The notes: a model not told the origin generated them from the letters alone. Shown: positions 1-8,670, counted from the stretch's first letter. The stretch is 16,571 nt of DNA from Burkholderiales bacterium (GCA_919902965.1 CAKKSJ010000159.1:1-16571), one strand, 5' to 3'. Translations and numbers: made by a program.

Positions 1-1065
1 AAATACACGACCGAGATCGCCGCCGACGGCAATTTCCGGAACCGCGTGGAAAGCAAGCTCTGGCCCGAAAGCGCCAAGGAGGTCGCCTGGAGCGCGATCC
101 GGCAGCGGGCCGCCTCCGACCCCTCCTGGGTCTGGCATCATCCCGACGCCCTCGACAATTTGAAGGATGAACTGGTCAAACGGGACATCTGGCGGGAGAT
201 GATGGGGTACATCACGCGGGGTCCCTTTGAAAAACCGGCCACCTCCGTCCAGATCCAGGTCTTGAGCCGTGACAATGAAACCGGCCAGGCGACCCTGCGC
301 ATCCGGCCCCAGAACGGCGATACGGTTTACATGGAAACAGAGGGAGCGGCGACCGTCTCCTCCAAGAAGCTGGACGAATACGACATCAAGACCAGGGATC
401 TGAAGCTCTCCTTCCTCTGCATCGATTCCAAGGGCGCGCACGCCACCGGGGAGCCGTTATCCTGGACCAACGCCATCTTCATCAAGCACCGCTTCTACCA
501 GGAGGGAACGAAACGCAAATGCGAACTCAAGGCCCTGCCCGACGGGAAGATCCGCTTTACCACCGACGGCTCCGGCGTCGAGACCAGCGGCGTCCCCTAT
601 GCCAAGCCCTTTGAGATCCCGGCGGATTGCCGGGTGATCCTCGCCGTCGCCGAAGGGGAAGGCGTCAAATCCCCGGCAGTCAACATTCCCGCGCCGCAGG
701 GAAAGGTCGATCCCGCGGCAACCATTGACCGCGCCCGGGCCGCTGTCTGGAAGCGCGGTTTCAAGAGGGATTCGACGGGAGAAACCTACCAGTTTCTGGA
801 GGCCGCCAAGAAACACGGCGCGGAGCTGGGGGGCGCCCGCCTGACCATCGCCAAAGACGCCCGCTGGATCGAGCTAAACACCCCGGACGACGCCTTCCAT
901 GCCGTCGGGCGCTTTGAACATGGCGCCGACCTCCTCAAGGAGTTCATCCCCGAAGGGGTCCTCACCATCGATATCGGCAGCCTGAAATTCGATTCGGGAC
1001 AGCAGCTTCTCGATATGGTCGCCGATCTGAAGACGGAGCTCAAAGAAGGGGAAGTGCGCCAGTGA
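1..1065 (+). CDS. DUF499-family defence ATPase, C-terminal part (5' end outside window)
   Basis: The reading frame is open from base 1, so the gene begins upstream and only its last 354 residues are visible; the in-frame GTG at 46 is probably internal. The sequence resembles the C-terminal part of DUF499 (COG1483) proteins, large P-loop ATPases in helicase-methylase-ATPase defence cassettes. The Walker motifs must lie upstream and cannot be checked. A beta-rich stretch around bases 543-675 contains RFTTDGSGVETSG and then a run of hydrophobic strands. This resembles the chitobiase-like/FN3-like TTDGS repeats at the ends of such proteins. The last ~90 residues look like an alpha/beta domain. 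The stop overlaps the next gene, and the DUF3780 and DUF1156 genes follow directly, which is the strongest support. The family call is from memory of sequence style plus context. The exact role (probably powering DNA translocation or remodelling) is inferred. Confidence 0.8.
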   Translation, partial: KYTTEIAADGNFRNRVESKLWPESAKEVAWSAIRQRAASDPSWVWHHPDALDNLKDELVKRDIWREMMGYITRGPFEKPATSVQIQVLSRDNETGQATLRIRPQNGDTVYMETEGAATVSSKKLDEYDIKTRDLKLSFLCIDSKGAHATGEPLSWTNAIFIKHRFYQEGTKRKCELKALPDGKIRFTTDGSGVETSGVPYAKPFEIPADCRVILAVAEGEGVKSPAVNIPAPQGKVDPAATIDRARAAVWKRGFKRDSTGETYQFLEAAKKHGAELGGARLTIAKDARWIELNTPDDAFHAVGRFEHGADLLKEFIPEGVLTIDIGSLKFDSGQQLLDMVADLKTELKEGEVRQ

Positions 1066-1748
1066 TGATGGTCCGCAGAAAACGCCAGTTTATCGGCTTC
1101 GGCTTCGACCCGGGAGAATCGGCACACCATTTCGCCGTCATCTTCCCGGATAGGGCAGAAGATCCCGTGACCATTGAGGAGCGTTTCGAATGGAACGATG
1201 AGCTTGACGCCGATGCCGCCAGGCCGTCGCTCGTCAAGGTTCGCCTGGATCGCTACCGCTGGGGGCGGATTGCGGAAGCGGCCAGGGGTCAGTTCAACAA
1301 CAAGATCCGGTCCGGCGGCCATCGCTCCGTCTCCTGGAAAACGGACCAGCCGAATATCCTGCCCCCCCATTTCGGCAAAGAGCTGACCCTCCTGGCCTGG
1401 GCGGTGGAGGATATGGACGAGAGCCTCATCCCCAACGTCATCGCCAACTGGACCGGCCTGGAGCCGGAGGAGCGCTGGTGGCTCTACACGACCGTCAACG
1501 CCACCTTTACCAAGGCGGAAATGGGGAAGGACCGGGGCTGGCGCAAGGCGATCAAGATCGCCTTCTCGGAAAACCCCATCCCGGAGATCCCTGGCGAGCG
1601 CTTCGTGGAAGAACCCGACCCCATCCCATTGCCCCGGAGAGAGGATGCGCCGAAGGCGGGAAGCGCCGCTCCGGCTTCTGGCGCGAAAAGAAAGAAGAAA
1701 GCCGCCCTCAGGAAAAGCTCCCAGTTTCCCCTCTTCGAGGAGTCATAG
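1065..1748 (+). CDS. DUF3780 family protein of the helicase-methylase-ATPase cassette
   Basis: The 227-residue product begins with FIGFGFDPGESAHHFAVIFP, which is typical of DUF3780, and continues with DRYRWGRIAEAARGQFN and a Trp-rich centre (EERWWLYTTVNATF). The biochemical function of DUF3780 is not known to me; it is found almost only between DUF499 ATPase and DUF1156 methylase genes, as here. Three possible starts sit in a row: GTG 1062, ATG 1065 and ATG 1068. I chose ATG 1065, which overlaps the upstream TGA and lies behind a purine-rich GAAGGGGAAG at 1045-1054. The C-terminal ~25 residues are a basic linker (KRKKKAALRK) followed by QFPLF at residues 220-224. This fits the QxxLF pattern of sliding-clamp-binding peptides. 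The call is strong; the clamp idea is only an inference. Confidence 0.88.
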   Translation: MMVRRKRQFIGFGFDPGESAHHFAVIFPDRAEDPVTIEERFEWNDELDADAARPSLVKVRLDRYRWGRIAEAARGQFNNKIRSGGHRSVSWKTDQPNILPPHFGKELTLLAWAVEDMDESLIPNVIANWTGLEPEERWWLYTTVNATFTKAEMGKDRGWRKAIKIAFSENPIPEIPGERFVEEPDPIPLPRREDAPKAGSAAPASGAKRKKKAALRKSSQFPLFEES

Positions 1749-1756
1749 AGACAGGC

Positions 1757-4672
1757 ATGAACGATCCGACCTTCATCGAAACCCAGTTTCCCGTCAGCAA
1801 GCTCTCCAAGGAAAGCTACAAGGAGCGGAAGTCCAACAACAGCCAGACCCTTACGGGCCTCGGCAAATGGTGGGGCCGCAAGCCCCTCGTTCTCGTCCGG
1901 GCGGCCATACTGGGGCTGCTCCTGCCCGCCTCCACCGACCCGAAGAAGGATCGGGTGATCTTCCTGAAGCTAATGACGATGGATGAGGAAGGTCTTTGGA
2001 ATCGGCTGCGGGGAAATATTCCCGCAGCGGAGGTCTACGAGCATGCCACCGATACGGAAAGGGAATTCTACTTCACCCGGAAAGTTAATAAGTGGCAGTG
2101 GAAGAAATCGGCAACCAGAGAAGACCGGGCACACATGCAGCGGCGTGCTTTCAACCGGATGGGTTACGACAAGAAACTCACCTATTGCATGCGACCGGAA
2201 GAGATCGCTGGTCCCTCGGAAGCGGCCTGGCAGGAAATCAACGCCCACCTGGGAACGGAGGTGCAGAGCCTCCCGGAACTGGTCAATGAACTGGGCAGGA
2301 GGCGCTTCGGCCATCCTCCCCGCGTCGGCGATGCCTTCTGCGGCGGGGGTAGCGTCCCCTTCGAGGCCGCGGTCATGGGATGCGACGTCTATGGGACGGA
2401 CCTCAGCCCCGTAAGCGCCCTCCTGACCTGGGCGGCCATTCATCTTATCGGCGGCGGCGCGGAGACGGCGAAGGAGATCCGGAAGGTTCAGAAGCAGGTC
2501 TATGACGCCGCGGGGCATCAGATCGAGGCCTGGGGGATCGAACGGAACGACGAGGGATGGCAGGACGAAACCTTGGGGGAGACCATCGGAAAGGGATGGA
2601 AGGCCGACTATTACCTCTACTGCATCGAGGCGACGGACCCCGTGACGGGTTGGCGGGTTCCCCTGGCTCCCTCCTGGATCATCGGCCAGAAGACGAAGAC
2701 CATCGCCCGGCTGATTCCCGATAAAACCACAAAATCCTTCATGATCGAGATCGTCCAGGACACAAGCCCCGAAGAGATGGAGAAAATCAAGTTGGAAGGG
2801 ACGGCAACGAATGGCATCCGTTGCCCCGTGGACAAGGAGGAAAACCTGATCCCGCCGGAGATGCGAACCGCCATACCCTTCAACGAAATCAGAGGCCGCG
2901 AGGGACTGCGGCTCTGGGAAAACGAGGATCTTGTTCCGCGACCGGACGACGCCCTCCAGGAGCGCCTCTACTGCATCCGCTGGGTGGACCCGGAAACGGG
3001 CGAGAAATGTTATCGGGCGCCGACGCCGGCCGATCTGAAACGGGAGGTCGAGGTTCTGCGCCTGCTGAAGGAGCGCTTCTCGGACTGGCAGGCCAAAGGA
3101 TTCATCCCCCGCCGGAAAATCGAATCGGGTTACAATACGGATCAACCGATTCGTGAACGCGGCTGGACCCACTGGCATCATCTCTACAATCCCCGGCAGT
3201 TGCTGATGATCGGGTTGTTTCAGGAATTGGCGGCCCAGACTGCGAAGACCCAACTGGTAGGCGCGGCGCTTCTCCTCGGCATCGGGCGGATGGCGGACTG
3301 GTGCTCACGATTGTGCAGGTGGGATTCCAGTGCAGCGAACGAAAAAGGGGCACAAGCGTACTTCAATCAGGCATTGAATACCCTGGCCAACTATGCGACC
3401 AGGGCGCATGGCGCTTTAAAGACGTCATGGCCTCTCACCTTTCCAGAAAGGAATATCGGTTCCGATTCGCAGGTCGTACCCCAGGACACGCGAACGACGA
3501 CTCATGCTGCCGACTTCTGGATCACTGATCCTCCGTATGCCGACGCCGTCAACTATGAGGAGCTCTCCGAACTCTTTCTGGCCTGGTACGAAAAGCGCCT
3601 GCCCGTCATCTTTCCCGAGTGGTACGCCGACAGCAAGCGCGCCTTGGCCGTGAAGGGGGCGGATGAAAACTTCCGGATCGCCATGGTGGAGTGCTATCGC
3701 CGTCTGGCAGAGAACATGCCCGACAACGGCCTGCAGATCGTCATGTTCACCCACCAGGACGTGGATGTCTGGGCCGATTTGGCCCTCATTCTCTGGTCGG
3801 CGGGGCTGAGGGTGACGGCGGCGTGGACCATCGCGACGGAAACGGACACCTCCTTCCGGACGGGGAAATACGTCCAGGGGACGGTTCTTCTCATCCTCCG
3901 CAAGCGGAAGGAGACCCTCCGGGGAGACCGGTCCGACATCTACCCGGACGTCCAGGCCGAGGTCCAGCGGCAGCTCAGGACCATGCTGGAAATCGACGAC
4001 AAGGAAGATCCGAATTTCGGCGACTCGGACTACCAGTTGGCGGCCTACGCAGCAGCCCTGCGGGTCGTCACGGCCTACAGCGCCATCGAGGACATCGACG
4101 TCGAGCGCGAGCTCCGGCGGGTCCGCAGGGCCGGGGAGTCGTCGCCGCTGACAGACATGATCACCAGCGCCGTCCGGATCGCCTCCGATTTTCTCGTCCC
4201 CGATGGTCTGGACAGTGGTATTTGGAAGCGCCTCCTGCCGGAGGAGCGTTTTTATATCAAGGGCGTCGAGATTGAGGCCCACGGGGAATACCGCGACGGC
4301 GTCTATCAGGAGTTCGCGCGGGGCTTCGGCATTCGCGATTACCGGGGCCTGCTCGGCAGCGGCGCCGCCAACCAGACCCGCCTGAAGACGCCTGATGAGC
4401 TCAAGGGGCGTGATCTTTCCGGCGAGGGGTTTGCCGGATCGCTGTTGCGACAGATCCTCTTTGCCGTGTACAAGACCGCCGAGGAGGATGATCCGCGACC
4501 GGGGTTGGATTATCTCAAGCAGGAGATCCCCAATTACTGGGACCGTCGGCAGATGATCATCGCCTTGCTGAACTATCTTTCCCAGAAGCCCTCCCCGGCG
4601 ATGACGCACTGGAAAAAGGACGTTGAGGCGGCCCATCTCCTTCTGGGGGCCGTGGAAGGAGACGGCGTATGA
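1757..4672 (+). CDS. DUF1156 DNA methyltransferase (N6-adenine/N4-cytosine type, COG1743)
   Basis: The 971-residue protein starts at ATG 1757, 8 bp after the DUF3780 stop; an open frame runs back to 1478 but lies inside the previous gene. The N-terminus (FIETQFPVSKLSKESYKER, then LGKWWGRKPL) is the hallmark of DUF1156. The methyltransferase core is split. The SAM-binding motif DAFCGGGSVPFEA is at residues 192-204 and the catalytic DPPY at residues 591-594 (bases 3527-3538). The order FGG-then-DPPY and the NPPY-like tetrad indicate an exocyclic amino methylase. The roughly 390 residues between the motifs are probably target recognition and family-specific insertion. The likely role is to mark host DNA against the cassette's own restriction activity. 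The stop overlaps ATGA with the start of the first helicase fragment at 4669. This shows that the helicase was once translationally coupled directly behind this gene. Confidence 0.92.
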   Translation: MNDPTFIETQFPVSKLSKESYKERKSNNSQTLTGLGKWWGRKPLVLVRAAILGLLLPASTDPKKDRVIFLKLMTMDEEGLWNRLRGNIPAAEVYEHATDTEREFYFTRKVNKWQWKKSATREDRAHMQRRAFNRMGYDKKLTYCMRPEEIAGPSEAAWQEINAHLGTEVQSLPELVNELGRRRFGHPPRVGDAFCGGGSVPFEAAVMGCDVYGTDLSPVSALLTWAAIHLIGGGAETAKEIRKVQKQVYDAAGHQIEAWGIERNDEGWQDETLGETIGKGWKADYYLYCIEATDPVTGWRVPLAPSWIIGQKTKTIARLIPDKTTKSFMIEIVQDTSPEEMEKIKLEGTATNGIRCPVDKEENLIPPEMRTAIPFNEIRGREGLRLWENEDLVPRPDDALQERLYCIRWVDPETGEKCYRAPTPADLKREVEVLRLLKERFSDWQAKGFIPRRKIESGYNTDQPIRERGWTHWHHLYNPRQLLMIGLFQELAAQTAKTQLVGAALLLGIGRMADWCSRLCRWDSSAANEKGAQAYFNQALNTLANYATRAHGALKTSWPLTFPERNIGSDSQVVPQDTRTTTHAADFWITDPPYADAVNYEELSELFLAWYEKRLPVIFPEWYADSKRALAVKGADENFRIAMVECYRRLAENMPDNGLQIVMFTHQDVDVWADLALILWSAGLRVTAAWTIATETDTSFRTGKYVQGTVLLILRKRKETLRGDRSDIYPDVQAEVQRQLRTMLEIDDKEDPNFGDSDYQLAAYAAALRVVTAYSAIEDIDVERELRRVRRAGESSPLTDMITSAVRIASDFLVPDGLDSGIWKRLLPEERFYIKGVEIEAHGEYRDGVYQEFARGFGIRDYRGLLGSGAANQTRLKTPDELKGRDLSGEGFAGSLLRQILFAVYKTAEEDDPRPGLDYLKQEIPNYWDRRQMIIALLNYLSQKPSPAMTHWKKDVEAAHLLLGAVEGDGV

Positions 4673-4722
4673 TCCATCGCTACTCCTCCCGCCGCAGTCC
4701 CTTGAATGATTTTGGTGAATGA
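4669..4722 (+). pseudogene. Scar 1: first codons of the PLD-helicase gene
   Basis: An ATG at 4669 opens MIHRYSSRRSPLNDFGE and then a stop. The first 45 bases match the start of the intact helicase at 16100 with five differences, four of them synonymous. Homology ends after GATTTT at 4713. The ATG overlaps the methylase TGA and lies 7 bases behind a strong GGAAGGAG (4654-4661), so this is the ancestral start site of the cassette's helicase, cut off by the cargo. It may still be translated into a 17-residue peptide, but no function is suggested. Confidence 0.85.
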
Positions 4723-4723
4723 T

Positions 4724-4764
4724 CGCGTTTGCTTCTTCCTGAAATATGTGATTCAAGAAACGCG
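4724..4764. repeat. Inverted repeat CGCGTTT/AAACGCG upstream of the first cargo operon
   Basis: A perfect 7-bp inverted repeat (CGCGTTT at 4724-4730, AAACGCG at 4758-4764) flanks 27 bases that also contain a TGAA/TTCA pair, so a hairpin could form. No run of T follows, which argues against an intrinsic terminator. The right arm lies just after the proposed -35 box, so an operator is possible. It sits just after scar 1 and could also be a relic of the integration boundary. Confidence 0.4.
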
Positions 4765-4779
4765 AAAATAGTGTATATT
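4752..4779 (+). promoter_or_regulatory. Predicted sigma70-type promoter of the MORC-Dcm-Vsr operon
   Basis: TTCAAG (4752-4757) is separated by 16 bases from TATATT (4774-4779). This is the best -35/-10 pair in the AT-rich interval between scar 1 and the GHKL ATPase gene, and it would leave a leader of about 90 bases. The inverted repeat CGCGTTT/AAACGCG overlaps it, which suggests control. It is read by eye only. Confidence 0.45.
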
Positions 4780-4877
4780 TCAACCGGAAATAAGGTGGCT
4801 ATCATATTCGCATGGTAAAACAACGCTGCCATGCCCCCATCGATCCGGGAAAAGACGTTTAAGTAGGAGCTTTAGCC

Positions 4878-6923
4878 ATGGCGCGGAAGCGGACCACAAA
4901 GCAGACCGGGCAACGCCAATACAAGATGACCGTCGCCGGGCAACTCTTCAAGCACCTCGGCTTGCAGATGTACTCCGGCGCGGTTCCGGCCATTTCCGAA
5001 CTGATTTCCAACGCCTACGACGCTATGGCGAAGAACGTGTGGATCACGCTTCCCACGGGCCGCCCAATACAGCAGACCGATGAGATCATCGTCAAAGACG
5101 ACGGACACGGGATGAGCTTCGAAGAATGCAACTCGCATTATTTGTCCGTCGGCAGGAATCGCCGATCAGGCGAAAGTGAGTGGACCAAGGCGTACAACGG
5201 CCTCAAGCCCCGAAAAGTTCAAGGGCGAAAGGGCATTGGCAAACTTGCGGGATTCGGAATTGCTGAGCGAATTGACATCCGCACCCTAAAGGACAAACAG
5301 GTTGCCCACTTCGCATTGGATTTCATTGCCCTAACGAAGAGCCCGAACTTTGCCGATGAGCAAGGATACGAGCCGGAAACACTGTCCGGAGACGGCACAA
5401 GAACTGGGGGAAAGCCTGGTACGACTGTGGGACTAACGCAGTTGAAAATCAGCCGTGCAATCGACGAGGAGGAGTTCAAGCGTGGCCTGGCGCGTAGGCT
5501 CCTCATCTTGGATAAGAACTTCACGGTCCATTTGAACGAAAAGGTAATCTCACGACAGGAGATCCCCTTTCAGTTTCGAGTCCCCAACAAGCCCGGGACA
5601 TGGGAGACGACAGATCTCGGCAACGGCCAGCAGATTCAGTGGTGGGCGGGCTTTTGCAAGGAAACGATTCCCGATGAGGAACAACGCGGCTTCGTGGTTT
5701 ACGTGCGCGGCAAGCTGGCGCAGACGCCTTGGTTTTTCGACCTGAGCGGCGGCGTTTGGGGCCAACACGGGATGCAGTATCTAACGGGTGAAGTAAAGGC
5801 GGATTTCCTCGACGAAAGCGTTGACCTCATCGCCACCGACAGAGGCACTATCCGGTGGGAAGACCCCACGGCCGTTCCTCTCAGGGATTGGGGGCGCAAA
5901 AAAATACGGGAGCTACTGGAATCGTGGACGGACAAGCGCCGTGAAGCAAAGGCCAAGAGCCCGAAGATCGTCCAGTATCTCGAGCTAGCGGAGAAGTTGC
6001 CCGAGAAGGAACGAAAAATATTCCAGGCGGTCGTTGACCGAATCTGTGCCATTCCTCAACTGGACAAGGACAAGGAAGGCAAGGACATCGCCGACGAACT
6101 GGTCGAGTTTGCCTACAACGCGCTGACGAACCGAAGTTTCCTCGACGCCATACGTCGATTGAACACCGCTTCCACTGACGATGTCGCTCAGTTCTCGGAG
6201 GTCCTATCCGAGTGGGACATCATCGAGGCGGTGAACACAGCACACCTCGTCAAGGGTCGCGTCGAGATCATCCGAAAGTTTGCGCAGATGATTAAGGACA
6301 AGGTCCCTGAAAAACCCAACATGCAGGACTACGTCAGGGACCATCCATGGTTGATTGACCCGAAGTGGACGATGCTCGTTCACGAGCAGTCCCTGGATGG
6401 GCTCATCCGAGACAAGTTCAAAATCCAGCCTTCAGGAAAGGGCGAGGGGGCTAGACGCCTTGACTTTTTCTGCCTCGGAGACCTCTATCAGACGGCTCAC
6501 GTGGTCGAAGTGAAACGCCCTGGCGACCTCGTAGGACGGAAGGAATTCGATCAGCTGCGTGACTACGTGCTGTTTCTGCGGCGAAAACTGCAAGAGGAAT
6601 CCACGGATCCCGCTCACAAAAGGGCCTTGGTGAAAGGTTTGCTGATCGCGGACCGGGTTCGTCAGGGAGACGAGGGACACGGCAAAGCTGGCCAGGATGC
6701 AGGAGTGTTCGACATTCGCACTTGGGGGAACCTGCTGACAACGACTGAAGCGATGCACAAAGAATTCCTGGATGTCGTGAAAATGCGCGCTCCTTCCGAT
6801 GACCCGAGAATGAAAGGACTGTCCGCCGATGATGCCGCAACCGACTTACCTTCGACCAGTGACCGGAAGCGCAAGGCCAGCAAGAAAGTAACGCGCAAGA
6901 AAAAAGCGATGATGAAAAAGTGA
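4878..6923 (+). CDS. GHKL (MORC/Hsp90-like) ATPase fused to a PD-(D/E)xK nuclease domain
   Basis: This 681-residue protein starts with a GHKL ATPase domain. Its N box is ELISNAYDA (E41, N45, D48), the first G box is DDGHGM at 74-79, and the lid glycines are GRKGIGKLAGFG at 116-127. These match MORC- and MutL-like ATPases that clamp DNA. The middle (about 170-400) resembles the transducer domain of such enzymes. Near the C-terminus, LDFF (D529) is followed 15 residues later by VVEVKRP (E544, K546), the D...ExK pattern of PD-(D/E)xK nucleases. A Lys-rich tail ends the protein. A good ribosome site, TAGGAG (4864-4869), precedes the ATG. The gene overlaps a cytosine methyltransferase, and Vsr follows, so it is probably the restriction component of a modification-based system. 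MORC-type ATPases near methylases are an established theme; the nuclease assignment is from motif spacing alone. Confidence 0.82.
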   Translation: MARKRTTKQTGQRQYKMTVAGQLFKHLGLQMYSGAVPAISELISNAYDAMAKNVWITLPTGRPIQQTDEIIVKDDGHGMSFEECNSHYLSVGRNRRSGESEWTKAYNGLKPRKVQGRKGIGKLAGFGIAERIDIRTLKDKQVAHFALDFIALTKSPNFADEQGYEPETLSGDGTRTGGKPGTTVGLTQLKISRAIDEEEFKRGLARRLLILDKNFTVHLNEKVISRQEIPFQFRVPNKPGTWETTDLGNGQQIQWWAGFCKETIPDEEQRGFVVYVRGKLAQTPWFFDLSGGVWGQHGMQYLTGEVKADFLDESVDLIATDRGTIRWEDPTAVPLRDWGRKKIRELLESWTDKRREAKAKSPKIVQYLELAEKLPEKERKIFQAVVDRICAIPQLDKDKEGKDIADELVEFAYNALTNRSFLDAIRRLNTASTDDVAQFSEVLSEWDIIEAVNTAHLVKGRVEIIRKFAQMIKDKVPEKPNMQDYVRDHPWLIDPKWTMLVHEQSLDGLIRDKFKIQPSGKGEGARRLDFFCLGDLYQTAHVVEVKRPGDLVGRKEFDQLRDYVLFLRRKLQEESTDPAHKRALVKGLLIADRVRQGDEGHGKAGQDAGVFDIRTWGNLLTTTEAMHKEFLDVVKMRAPSDDPRMKGLSADDAATDLPSTSDRKRKASKKVTRKKKAMMKK

Positions 6924-8026
6924 TGACAGCAAAACCCATAGCCATAGACCTGTTCGCCGGGTGCGGTGGTCTTACCAAAGGTCTCCGCGATGCGGGGTTC
7001 GATGTGGTAGCGGCAGTAGAGATCGACCCCATCTCTGCACGGACGTACAGATGGAATAACCGTGTCACCCGATTGATCGAAAAAGACATCCGTGAGGTGT
7101 CCGCCAAGGAGCTCCTACGGGTCGCCGGTAGCAAACACATCTCTCTCTTGGCCGGATGCGCCCCCTGCCAGGGGTTCTGTTCCCTGACATCCAAGTACAA
7201 GCGGGAAGACCCGCGCAACGAGCTTCTGCTCGTGATGGCCGAACTCATCGAGGAGATTCGGCCCGAGGCGATCATGATGGAGAACGTTCCCGGCCTCGTT
7301 GATCGGGGGAAGCCCATCTTCGAAGAGTTTCTGACAGTCCTGCGGCGGCTTGGATACCAAGACGAATGGCGCGTCGAGCAGATGGCGAATTTTGGGATTC
7401 CGCAATCCCGGCGACGCCTGGTTCTTCTGGCCGGGCGCGGTTTTAGCGTTGCCTTCCCCCAGCCGTCACACGCTCGATTACCGAAGCACGGTTCCGGCTT
7501 GGCGCCGTGGACAACGGTGAGAGAAACCATCGGCCACATGGGAGCGCCGGTCACGCTGAAGACCGCGCTCGGCAACGGCGGTCCGCGGTCACACAACTGG
7601 CACGTGGTGCGAGACCTTCAGCCGCAAACCAAAGAGCGCCTCAAAGCGGCGGAACCCGGACAGACATGGCTGAAGATTGACGAGTCGGTGCGACCCCAGT
7701 GCCATCGGAACGGATACGACGGCTTCACGAACGTGTACGGCAGGATGGTGTGGGACCAAGCGTCACCCACCATCACGGGTGGATGCACGACCCCGTGCAA
7801 GGGGAGATTTGGGCACCCGGACAAACGCCGATACACTATTTCCGTTCGCGAAGCGGCGCTCCTCCAGACTTTCCCCGAGAGGTATCGCTTCGTCACCGAC
7901 CAAATGGACGCTGTGTGTGACCTGATCGGTAACGCAGTTCCGCCGCTGTACGCAAAACTGGTCGCAAAGGAAGTCTTGGCCACCATCAATAAACGCGACT
8001 ACTGGAAGGACGGTGCCAAACGATGA
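6923..8026 (+). CDS. DNA (cytosine-5)-methyltransferase
   Basis: The 367-residue protein has all main motifs of a C5-cytosine methylase. Motif I is DLFAGCGGL at residues 9-17; motif IV is APCQG with catalytic Cys82; motif VI is ENVPG. Motif VIII is QSRRRLVLLA, a target-recognition region follows, then LLQTFPERY and the terminal GNAVPP motif. The length is typical of a solitary or type II enzyme. I chose ATG 6923, which overlaps the previous TGA (TGATG); GTG 6920 is an alternative that adds one residue. There is little ribosome site, so translation is probably coupled to the upstream ATPase gene. It probably protects host DNA from the neighbouring nuclease. The recognition sequence cannot be read from the protein. 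Confidence 0.95.
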   Translation: MTAKPIAIDLFAGCGGLTKGLRDAGFDVVAAVEIDPISARTYRWNNRVTRLIEKDIREVSAKELLRVAGSKHISLLAGCAPCQGFCSLTSKYKREDPRNELLLVMAELIEEIRPEAIMMENVPGLVDRGKPIFEEFLTVLRRLGYQDEWRVEQMANFGIPQSRRRLVLLAGRGFSVAFPQPSHARLPKHGSGLAPWTTVRETIGHMGAPVTLKTALGNGGPRSHNWHVVRDLQPQTKERLKAAEPGQTWLKIDESVRPQCHRNGYDGFTNVYGRMVWDQASPTITGGCTTPCKGRFGHPDKRRYTISVREAALLQTFPERYRFVTDQMDAVCDLIGNAVPPLYAKLVAKEVLATINKRDYWKDGAKR

Positions 8027-8499
8027 GCCGGTGGCCGGGCAACGCTCTAAGGGAGCGCACGACGTTTGGCGGGTTATCCCGTGGTGAGCTCATGTCCCGC
8101 GTGCGCAGCACTGGGAACGAGACGACGGAGAAGCGCCTTGTATCATTGCTTCGGGCGGCGGGCCTGAGCGGATGGCGTAGGCACCAGCCTCTTTCCGGAC
8201 GCCCGGACTTTGTGTGGCCGAAGATCAAGATTGTTGTGTTCGTTGACGGGTGTTTTTGGCACGGTCACGACTGCGGAAGAAACGTCACGCCAAGGACCAA
8301 CGCGAAGGAGTGGCGTGAGAAAATCGAAGCGAATCAAACGCGAGACCGTAAGACTACCCGCCTCCTGCGGCAAGAAGGATGGAAAGTGATACGCATCTGG
8401 GAATGTCAACTTGCCAAGAATCCTGGCCGATGCGTGGCCAGAATCAGGAAGGCGGTCGAGGAGGGCAAGGGGACGGCTCGGAAGTCCGGAGGGGGCTGA
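8023..8499 (+). CDS. vsr: Vsr-family DNA nick endonuclease
   Basis: The 158-residue product is the usual length for Vsr. It carries GRPDFVWP (catalytic Asp62), VVFVDGCFWHGHDC (the His/Cys metal-site region), and the helix and strand WREKIEANQTRD...GWKVIRIWECQL that close the fold. Classical Vsr nicks at T:G mismatches made when 5-methylcytosine deaminates, and so lowers mutation at Dcm sites. Its gene overlaps the methylase by ATGA, exactly the expected partnership. Next to a MORC-nuclease it may instead act as a second restriction nuclease; the sequence does not settle this. Confidence 0.93.
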   Translation: MSRWPGNALRERTTFGGLSRGELMSRVRSTGNETTEKRLVSLLRAAGLSGWRRHQPLSGRPDFVWPKIKIVVFVDGCFWHGHDCGRNVTPRTNAKEWREKIEANQTRDRKTTRLLRQEGWKVIRIWECQLAKNPGRCVARIRKAVEEGKGTARKSGGG

Positions 8500-8550
8500 G
8501 AAGGTTCACGTGAGTAGAGCAGCCGTCTAACCATTTTATAGGAATTGTCA

Positions 8551-8670
8551 ATGGCGACGAGACAGATCGTCATCGAGGTACCGAAAAAGGTCCTCTTGGC
8601 AGAGAAGACGGATGAAATCAGTTTCAGCCGGGAATTGAAGACCTTGGCCGCCGTGAAGCTCTATGTATGA
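8551..8670 (+). pseudogene. N-terminal remnant of a UPF0175-type antitoxin
   Basis: ATG 8551, behind AGGAA at 8540-8544, opens a 39-residue frame with IVIEVPKKVLLAEKTDEISF followed by LKTLAAVKLY. This is the usual N-terminus of UPF0175 antitoxins, which normally continue with an E/LGRLSSGKAAELAG helix. Here the match stops after KLY and a stop codon follows, so roughly half of the protein is missing. No PIN-type toxin partner is present. It lies between two cargo modules and is best read as debris of an earlier acquisition. Confidence 0.65.

Noticed and set aside
1478..1756. N-terminal extension of the DUF1156 frame
   Set aside because: It overlaps the DUF3780 gene in another frame and precedes the family-typical N-terminus, which begins at ATG 1757.
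1970..3253. Long reverse-strand open frame of 427 residues inside the DUF1156 gene
   Set aside because: It is antisense to a well-supported methylase, has no recognisable motif and no ribosome site; GC-rich genes often have open antisense frames.
4724..4764. Inverted repeat as a rho-independent terminator
   Set aside because: No T-run follows on either strand, and the stem is only seven pairs with a long loop.
3425..4783. Reverse-strand open frame of 452 residues
   Set aside because: It mirrors the C-terminal half of the methylase and shows low-complexity Gly/Arg/Asp-rich composition typical of a shadow frame.
6451..7596. Reverse-strand open frame of 381 residues
   Set aside because: It lies opposite the MORC-like ATPase end and the methylase start, both with clear motifs on the + strand.
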